DNA of 11,439 bases from Patescibacteria group bacterium. GTDB taxonomy: Bacteria; Patescibacteriota; Gracilibacteria; UBA1369; PNNO01. The notes beneath the pieces are model-generated. The model saw nothing but the letters and a program-made list of their open reading frames with translations. It had not been told where the DNA came from and made no database searches. This document shows positions 6,204-11,439 of this stretch, piece after piece. The translations under genes were made by a program, and so were the position numbers. Position 1 is the stretch's first letter. Each line of letters begins with the position of its first letter. Location: contig JAHJMX010000034.1 of NCBI GenBank assembly GCA_018821175.1, positions 1 through 11,439 on the forward strand. Reading direction: 5' to 3'.

Positions 6204-7184
6204 ATGAAACGCATTCTTTCAGGTGTACAGCCAAGCGGAAATCCTCATTTGGGGAATTATTTTGGTGCGATGAAAAATCACATTGAAATGCAAAATGATT
6301 ATGAAAGCTTCATTTTCATAGCTGATTATCACGCGCTTACTACTGTCAAAGATGCTAATAAAATGAGAGAGTCAACTTTACATTTAATACTAGATTATTT
6401 AGCCCTTGGACTAGATCCTAGTAAAACAGTTTTTTTTAGACAAAGCGACATAGCTGCCCATGCAGAACTTAAATGGTTTTTTGAATGTATAATCCACCAT
6501 GGGCTTTTAGATCGTGCTCATGCATGGAAAGATGCACTTGAAAAAGGTAAAAAAGACCCAACTGTTGGACTATTCACATATCCAGTATTGATGGCTGCGG
6601 ATATACTTCTTTACAGCCCAGATCTTGTTCCTGTCGGAAAAGATCAAAAGCAACATGTTGAAATCGCCCGCGACATCGCAATTAAGTTTAATAATATCTT
6701 TGGAGAAACATTCAAATTACCAGAAGCTTACATCCCGGAGGAATCAGCCTTAATAAAGGGAACAGACGGAGAGAAGATGAGTAAAAGTTACGGAAATGTT
6801 ATTGAAATTTTTGCAGATGAGCAAACGTTAAAAAAACAAGTAATGAGCATAAAAACAGATTCTACTGCATTGGAAGATCCAAAGAATCCAGACTCTTGCA
6901 ACGTATTCTATCTATATAAGTTATTTGCATCAAACGAAGAAATCCACGATCTTTCAGAAAAATACAAATCAGGAGGTTTTGGCTTTGGAGACGCAAAAAA
7001 ATTATTACTCGCAAAAATTCTAGAATATTTTGCACCTTATCGCGAAAAAAGAATTGAACTAGAGAAAAATTTGGACTACATTAATGAAGTGTTAGAGCTT
7101 GGAGCTGAAAAAGCCAAAAAGGTTTCTGGAGAATTAATGGATCAAGTGAAAGAACGCATTGGATATACCAAAAAATTTGTTTAA
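6204..7184 (+). CDS. trpS: tryptophanyl-tRNA synthetase
   Basis: This cytosolic class I aminoacyl-tRNA synthetase charges tRNA-Trp with tryptophan using ATP. The 326-aa product matches the family's usual length of about 330. The N-terminal GVQPSGNPHLGNYFGA contains the HIGH-equivalent PHLGN (14-18); FIFIADYHALT (37-46) and YPVLMAADILLY (126-137) line the active site; VPVGKDQKQHVE (142-153) is characteristic; and the KMSKS loop is intact at 191-195 (GEKMSKSYGN). The C-terminal helical anticodon-binding part runs to the end. The start was set at the ATG at 6204 because homologues begin a few residues before GVQPSG; an in-frame upstream TTG at 6123 would add 27 residues with no counterpart in the family. 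It is probably the first gene of a trpS-pyrG-membrane protein operon, with pyrG starting 6 bases after its stop. The start has no Shine-Dalgarno (TTTTTATAAAT). Confidence 0.97.
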   Translation: MKRILSGVQPSGNPHLGNYFGAMKNHIEMQNDYESFIFIADYHALTTVKDANKMRESTLHLILDYLALGLDPSKTVFFRQSDIAAHAELKWFFECIIHHGLLDRAHAWKDALEKGKKDPTVGLFTYPVLMAADILLYSPDLVPVGKDQKQHVEIARDIAIKFNNIFGETFKLPEAYIPEESALIKGTDGEKMSKSYGNVIEIFADEQTLKKQVMSIKTDSTALEDPKNPDSCNVFYLYKLFASNEEIHDLSEKYKSGGFGFGDAKKLLLAKILEYFAPYREKRIELEKNLDYINEVLELGAEKAKKVSGELMDQVKERIGYTKKFV

Positions 7185-7190
7185 AAATAT

Positions 7191-8816
7191 ATGCCAAGAA
7201 AATACATATTTGTCACAGGAGGTGTTTGCTCATCACTCGGTAAAGGTATCGCTGCCGCATCTATAGGAACCCTTCTAAAGACATCGGGTTTTCGCTTATT
7301 CACACAAAAGTTGGATCCATACATTAATGTTGATCCAGGAACTATGAGTCCGTTCCAACACGGCGAAGTTTTCGTCACAAATGACGGAGCAGAAACAGAT
7401 CTAGATCTTGGACATTATGAAAGATTTATTGATGTTAACCTTTCTAAATTATCCTCTGTAACTACAGGAAGAATTTATTCTAAAGTAATCGCACAAGAAA
7501 GAAATGGAGAATACCTTGGAGGAACAATTCAAATCATTCCTCATATCACAAATGAAATTAAGCGAAATATTAAAGAAGCTGCAAACACAAGTAATGCAGA
7601 AATCATTATTGTTGAAATTGGAGGAACTGTAGGAGACATCGAAGGACAACCTTATATTGAAGCTATAAGACAACTTCGTCACGAATTAGGATCTGAAAAC
7701 ACTTTATTTGTGCATCTCACACTACTCCCTTACCTACAAGGATCAAAAGAGTTAAAGACAAAACCAACACAAGCATCTGTAAGAGAATTACGTGGAATGG
7801 GAATTATCCCAGATTTTATTTTAGCAAGAGCTGACTATCCTATAAGTAAAGATATATTAAAAAAGATCTCATTATTCTGTGATGTTGCACTTGAAAACGT
7901 AATCCCTACCCCAACAGTAAACTCGATTTATAAAGTTCCTCTATTATTCCAAGAGTATAATGTTGCACAATTGATTGCAGATAAATTGAAACTTGGAAAA
8001 GTTAAACCAGAATTAAAAGAATGGACAACTCTTATAAACAAAATTGAAAAAGAAAAAAAAGATCTTAAAATTGCATTAGTTGGTAAATATACTGGTCTTG
8101 ATGATGCTTACATTAGTGTAATCGAATCATTGAAAATCGCATGCTACCACCAAAATCGCAACCTTCAATTAATTTGGATTGATTCAGAAAAACTTGAAGA
8201 AAATCATGAAAAAACTTGGAAAAAACTTCAAGAAGCAGATGGAATAGTTGTCCCTGGAGGATTTGGTATACGTGGAACAGAAGGGAAAATTGCAGCAGCA
8301 AAATATGCTCGTGAAAACAACATCCCATATCTTGGCCTTTGCCTTGGTATGCAAATTTTAAGCATTGAATTTGCAAGACATGTATTAAATGATCCTCAAA
8401 TCACATCAGAGGAATTTGATGAAAACTGCAAGCTTGATCGCAACAAATACATAATACATTTCTTGCCAGGACAATCTGCAGCAAGAGCAAAAGGAGGGAC
8501 ACTAAGACTTGGATCATACCCATGTAAATTAACTCCAAAAACTAAAACTAAGGAACTTTATGATGGAAAAAATATAATACAAGAACGTCATAGACATAGA
8601 TACGAATTCAACAACAAATTTAAGAAGAAATTGGAAAGTAATGGGCTAATAATTTCTGGTATTAATCCAGATCATGATCTAGTTGAAATTGTCGAAATCA
8701 AAGATCACCCATTTATGATAGGGTCACAATTCCACCCAGAATTTTTGTCACGACCAAACAAACCACATCCATTATTCGCAGGACTTGTGAAAGCTAGTAT
8801 CGACCATAGCAAGTAA
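7191..8816 (+). CDS. pyrG: CTP synthase
   Basis: CTP synthase makes CTP from UTP, ATP and glutamine, the last step of pyrimidine nucleotide synthesis, in the cytosol and usually as a tetramer. The 541-aa length is normal. Residues 1-270 are the amidoligase domain: the P-loop GGVCSSLGKGI (10-20, with Cys where Val is commoner), KLDPYINVDPGTMSPFQHGEV (from 40) and the Mg/ATP motif EIGGTVGDIEG (142-152). Residues 293-541 are the class I glutaminase domain: oxyanion-loop region PGGFGIRGTEGK (355-366), nucleophile Cys384 in GLCLGMQ, RHRHRYE (466-472), and His515/Glu517 in GSQFHPEF. All catalytic triad residues are present, so it should be fully functional. It follows trpS by 6 bases and precedes the next gene by 9, indicating co-transcription. 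Confidence 0.98.
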   Translation: MPRKYIFVTGGVCSSLGKGIAAASIGTLLKTSGFRLFTQKLDPYINVDPGTMSPFQHGEVFVTNDGAETDLDLGHYERFIDVNLSKLSSVTTGRIYSKVIAQERNGEYLGGTIQIIPHITNEIKRNIKEAANTSNAEIIIVEIGGTVGDIEGQPYIEAIRQLRHELGSENTLFVHLTLLPYLQGSKELKTKPTQASVRELRGMGIIPDFILARADYPISKDILKKISLFCDVALENVIPTPTVNSIYKVPLLFQEYNVAQLIADKLKLGKVKPELKEWTTLINKIEKEKKDLKIALVGKYTGLDDAYISVIESLKIACYHQNRNLQLIWIDSEKLEENHEKTWKKLQEADGIVVPGGFGIRGTEGKIAAAKYARENNIPYLGLCLGMQILSIEFARHVLNDPQITSEEFDENCKLDRNKYIIHFLPGQSAARAKGGTLRLGSYPCKLTPKTKTKELYDGKNIIQERHRHRYEFNNKFKKKLESNGLIISGINPDHDLVEIVEIKDHPFMIGSQFHPEFLSRPNKPHPLFAGLVKASIDHSK

Positions 8817-8825
8817 AAGCATTTT

Positions 8826-10217
8826 ATGCCGAAATTCAGCTATATTGTAGTTAATAAAGAAGATCAACAGTTAGATGGAGTTGTAGAGGCTCCAGATGCT
8901 AAAACGGCTAGAGAAGACCTTAAAGAACTTGGTTTTTCTGTGGTTTCTTTAGAAGAAAAAACTGAAAACTTAAATGAAGATGGCGTTGCTTTTGAATTCA
9001 ATGGGCTCGATAAGCATAATCGAAATGTTACCGGAACAATTAAGTCTGAGAATAAATATGATGCATTCAAAAGACTGGTTTCGGAATATGAACTCGACAT
9101 AGCTTATCTTGTTGAATCTAATTTGAATGAACCTGAAAAAACTGAAAAAAAGAAAAAAGGTGTAGGAGATTTGCTGAAAAAATATCAAGAAGATTCAGGA
9201 TCACTTGCAGCAATACCTAAGACAAAAAACTCAATTCAAAACGATCCAAATTTCAAAGAAAAAAGAGCCTTAGTTGAAAGACAAGTTACTTACGTTCTAA
9301 ATAAAGTAAAAGATATTATTACAAAATCTGGAGACAAGCTTAATCCACAAGACAAGCAAACTATCAAAAGTTTTGTAAACAAAATCCTTCGAATCAAAAA
9401 TAGCACCAACTTAGACTACATCAAAAATACATGCAAATCTTTATTAGAATTTTTGCAAAATGTTGAATGGCTATCTCACGGAAAAGCTCAAATTGATGAG
9501 AAATTCAGCCTATACACAGATACTCAACAAATGATTGATAATATCCAACATGGAAAAGATTTTGGTGTACATGAAGATTTAGAAGATAAAATAATGAGAT
9601 GGCGATCAGAAAATATTAAAGAAAATCAAAAATTTTCTTTTGCAGACAAAATAAAGGATGCATATTACTCAATTTTGATATCGATCATTCACGAAGAAAA
9701 AGATGTTCGCACAATCAAACAAGAAATATCACAGATTTCACGTGAATTAAGTCAATACAGAAAAATGTACTTAACAACGAGTGACAAAACATATCGTGAA
9801 GGTGCTTCTAAAAGTATAAAAAAACTCCATGAAAGAAAAAACAAATTAAAAACAAAGCTTAGGGAAATCAAGGATCAAAACAAGCAATTTCATCAAGCAA
9901 AAGGTGGATTTACATCATTCGAAAAAACAATCGCCTTAATCAAAGGGCTAAGTGGATGGCTACTTTTCTTTTATTTAAGTTATTATTTTGTCGCAAATTA
10001 TGTAATCACAAAACAAATCCCTTTCATTAAAGGTGAAATCCCATCAATCTTTTACATATTCCAAACAGGAACAATTAAATACTTATTACCGACAGTATTT
10101 TTACTACATTTGGTTACAAGTATTAAGCTGACATTTTACAGAAGCAGCATTTTATACAGCGCATTAATGTTCCCTCTTTTCACCATAGGAACATTACTCA
10201 TTATATTCAATTTTTAA
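8826..10217 (+). CDS. hypothetical membrane protein with two PilC/GspF-N-like repeats
   Basis: No known family fits the whole 463-aa protein. Residues 4-44 resemble the short N-terminal domain of PilC/GspF pilus-assembly proteins (FSYIVVNKEDQQLDG, VEAPDAKTAREDLKELGFSV). Residues 56-97 repeat the pattern: Phe4/Phe56, Gly18/Gly70, Ala28/Ala80 and Leu32/Leu84 are all exactly 52 residues apart. Residues 103-118 are a lysine-rich linker; about 145-360 is helical and highly charged, with strong coiled-coil character at 290-355. Three hydrophobic segments near 371-394, 407-431 and 441-461 are likely membrane spans, so the large N-terminal part is probably cytosolic. The true T2SSF membrane domains of GspF/PilC are absent, and no pilus genes lie nearby. 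It closes the apparent trpS-pyrG operon, 9 bases after pyrG, with no Shine-Dalgarno. A scaffold or membrane-tethering role is possible but unsupported beyond architecture. Confidence 0.85.
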   Translation: MPKFSYIVVNKEDQQLDGVVEAPDAKTAREDLKELGFSVVSLEEKTENLNEDGVAFEFNGLDKHNRNVTGTIKSENKYDAFKRLVSEYELDIAYLVESNLNEPEKTEKKKKGVGDLLKKYQEDSGSLAAIPKTKNSIQNDPNFKEKRALVERQVTYVLNKVKDIITKSGDKLNPQDKQTIKSFVNKILRIKNSTNLDYIKNTCKSLLEFLQNVEWLSHGKAQIDEKFSLYTDTQQMIDNIQHGKDFGVHEDLEDKIMRWRSENIKENQKFSFADKIKDAYYSILISIIHEEKDVRTIKQEISQISRELSQYRKMYLTTSDKTYREGASKSIKKLHERKNKLKTKLREIKDQNKQFHQAKGGFTSFEKTIALIKGLSGWLLFFYLSYYFVANYVITKQIPFIKGEIPSIFYIFQTGTIKYLLPTVFLLHLVTSIKLTFYRSSILYSALMFPLFTIGTLLIIFNF

Positions 10218-10246
10218 TTGCAGAAAGCGATATATTTAGCTACAAT
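10218..10246 (+). promoter_or_regulatory. possible lgt promoter
   Basis: TTGCAG (10218-10223, a weak -35) is 17 bases from TACAAT (10241-10246, one base off consensus). Transcription would start near 10253, about 37 bases before the lgt ATG. The -35 box directly abuts the preceding stop codon. Confidence 0.3.
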
Positions 10247-10258
10247 GCAACGCGAGAG

Positions 10259-10283
10259 AAGTTTGTTTTAAACTTTTTTATTT
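10259..10283 (+). terminator. possible weak intrinsic terminator before lgt
   Basis: AAGTTT (10259-10264) can pair with AAACTT (10270-10275) around a 5-base loop, followed by a T-rich run. The stem has only one G-C pair, so it would be a weak terminator for the trpS operon; it also falls just after the possible lgt promoter and could instead be a small hairpin in the lgt leader. Confidence 0.3.
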
Positions 10284-10289
10284 AAAAAA

Positions 10290-11087
10290 ATGTATCCAGT
10301 TATTATTCAAATCGGCCCATTGATCGTATATTCACTTTGGCTTTTCGCAGGACTTGCTTTGTTGGCTGGCGTTTTTGTTTTCACTTCATTTGCAAAAATC
10401 AAAAAGTTACAAATGAATTTTGTTTACAATCACAGTTTGGAAATTTTCATCGCGGGACTTGTAATGGCTCGTTTATTTTTCGTAATCAAAAATTATCAAA
10501 TATATTTCTATCAATTTTCAGTAAGTTCATTCAAGTCTATATTCTTTATTTGGGACAAAGGGCTTTCATTCTTAGGAGCAGTTATTGGAATAACACTTGC
10601 AATTGTATTTTTTGCAAAAAGAGAAGATGAACCTTTACGTAAATGGTTAGATATATTAACGATTTCTGTACTAGCCGGACTTTTCATTAGTCATATTGGA
10701 GCCTTCTTAGACGGGGTAGGCCATGGAACGCCCACATCACTTCCATGGGGCATAACAATTGAAAGCCCAACAATAAAATACGCTGTGCCAATTCATCCAA
10801 CGCAAATTTACACAGCATTATATAGCATAATAATTGCGGGGATATTAACATACACATTTTTACGGAAAAAATTAGAATCTGGACTAATAACTGCATATGG
10901 AATTTTAACATATGCATTTTTCACATTTGTAACAGGATTTATGAGAGGTGATGACGTTTTAACTTTGATTTGGCTTAGAGAAGAACAAATTGTTTCTATT
11001 ATTGCAATGTTTATCGCAGGAGGCTATATTTATTCAAGATACAATAACAATATAAGCAGAAAAATCTCTGACAACAATATATTATGA
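10290..11087 (+). CDS. lgt: divergent prolipoprotein diacylglyceryl transferase (Lgt)
   Basis: Lgt transfers diacylglycerol from phosphatidylglycerol to the lipobox cysteine of prolipoproteins in the cytoplasmic membrane. The 265-aa product has seven or so hydrophobic segments, the usual IQIGPLIVYSLWLFAG start (Tyr14 at the position of E. coli Tyr26), WDKGLSFLGAVIG (88-100), GTPTSLPWGI (146-155) and HPTQIY (169-174), which together identify the family. By hand alignment several residues important in E. coli Lgt differ: His103 corresponds to Leu95, Arg143 to His135, Asn146 to Ala138, Glu151 to Val143, Arg239 to Phe212 and Glu243 to Gly216; Arg246 corresponds to the retained Arg219. It may be a lineage-specific active form or a family member with altered chemistry. 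Its TGA stop overlaps the next ATG as ATGA, so the downstream gene is probably translationally coupled. No Shine-Dalgarno precedes the ATG. Confidence 0.87.
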   Translation: MYPVIIQIGPLIVYSLWLFAGLALLAGVFVFTSFAKIKKLQMNFVYNHSLEIFIAGLVMARLFFVIKNYQIYFYQFSVSSFKSIFFIWDKGLSFLGAVIGITLAIVFFAKREDEPLRKWLDILTISVLAGLFISHIGAFLDGVGHGTPTSLPWGITIESPTIKYAVPIHPTQIYTALYSIIIAGILTYTFLRKKLESGLITAYGILTYAFFTFVTGFMRGDDVLTLIWLREEQIVSIIAMFIAGGYIYSRYNNNISRKISDNNIL

Positions 11088-11439
11088 ATAATTTTGCAGC
11101 ACTTATCGACTGGCTATCAACTCCAGAAATTTCTCAAATGGTGTTAATTTTTATTTTAACCTATTTATTATTTCTATGGATAGCAATTGTTGTTTGGACA
11201 ACAAAAGATATCATCAGCAGAACAAATAATTTAGCCCTACAAATCGTTTCAATCGCACTAAGTGTAGTAATGAACGTATTCGGGCTATTAATCTATCTAG
11301 CAGTTAGGCCTTCTAAAACTTTAATAGGAAAATTTTTCGAAGATTTAGAATATGAAGCATTAGTTGAAGAAGCAAACCGCACAACTTGGGAACAGGAAAA
11401 ATCAGAAAAGGAAAAAGCAAAAGCTATAAAAAAGACTAA
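11084..11439 (+). CDS. small membrane protein, partial at 3' end
   Basis: An open frame starts at the ATG embedded in the lgt stop (ATGA) and continues 118 codons to the window edge without a stop, so the C-terminus is missing. Two hydrophobic segments, about 19-39 (VLIFILTYLLFLWIAIVVW) and 50-75 (ending GLLIYLAVRP), are linked by a short polar loop containing TKDIISR; a charged helix rich in Glu and Lys follows (86-117). The W-x(4)-KD...GLLIYLxVRP pattern resembles small two-helix membrane proteins related to the phospholipase D N-terminal-type (PLDc_N-like) segment, which in some reduced bacteria end in a zinc ribbon; whether one follows here cannot be seen. Overlap with lgt argues for co-expression in the membrane, but no function can be assigned. 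Codon use matches its neighbours. Confidence 0.8.
   Translation, partial: MNNFAALIDWLSTPEISQMVLIFILTYLLFLWIAIVVWTTKDIISRTNNLALQIVSIALSVVMNVFGLLIYLAVRPSKTLIGKFFEDLEYEALVEEANRTTWEQEKSEKEKAKAIKKT

Noticed and set aside
11085..11087. Recoded UGA (Gly) as in Gracilibacteria/Absconditabacteria
   Set aside because: No gene contains an in-frame TGA, and this TGA fits a normal stop overlapping the next ATG.
1..11439. CRISPR array, tRNA/rRNA genes, insertion sequence or defence system
   Set aside because: I saw no regularly spaced direct repeats, tRNA-like cloverleaf, transposase or known defence domain; the region is largely housekeeping.

Overview
The window looks like a stretch of an AT-rich, gene-dense bacterial chromosome from a reduced, divergent lineage. 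The best guess is a Patescibacteria/CPR-type organism, possibly near the Peregrinibacteria or Gracilibacteria; this is inference from the protein features and not a placement. The pointers are compact core proteins (a TlyA of 242 aa, a PriA of 662 aa with no room for its usual winged-helix segment), a very divergent Lgt, no recognisable Shine-Dalgarno sequence before any of eleven starts, and very short intergenic gaps. The genetic code appears standard: no gene has an internal TGA, and the one TGA stop overlaps the next start as ATGA, so UGA is not read as glycine here.

Layout. Positions 17-1197 (minus) hold a two-gene unit: an unrecognised 150-aa protein and the rRNA methyltransferase TlyA, with a one-base stop/start overlap and a consensus promoter at 1241-1268. 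Positions 1346-1573 (plus) encode a 75-aa DUF1858-type CxxC protein. Positions 1670-3079 (plus) encode a membrane-anchored HlyD/MacA-like adaptor with a long acidic linker, behind its own consensus promoter (1612-1639) and ended by an intrinsic terminator (3117-3150). Positions 3246-5234 (plus) encode the replication-restart helicase PriA. It converges with a minus-strand lipoprotein gene (5238-6056) that has a third consensus promoter (6089-6117) and TraB/GumN/ChaN-like motifs.

Divergent from the lipoprotein gene is a plus-strand run: trpS (6204-7184), pyrG (7191-8816) and an unusual 463-aa membrane protein (8826-10217), with gaps of 6 and 9 bases, which looks like one operon. After a 72-base gap come lgt (10290-11087) and a two-transmembrane protein that starts inside the lgt stop codon and runs off the window end. 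No gene-free stretch exceeds 170 bases.

Most of the content is housekeeping: translation (TlyA, TrpS), CTP synthesis (PyrG), replication restart (PriA) and lipoprotein maturation (Lgt, with one candidate lipoprotein substrate nearby). No RNA gene, CRISPR array, insertion sequence or defence island is visible. The most interesting items are the pyrG-linked protein with two tandem PilC/GspF-N-like repeats on a coiled-coil and membrane scaffold, the Lgt homologue lacking most residues considered critical in E. coli Lgt, and the absence of Shine-Dalgarno motifs alongside near-perfect sigma-70-type promoters.
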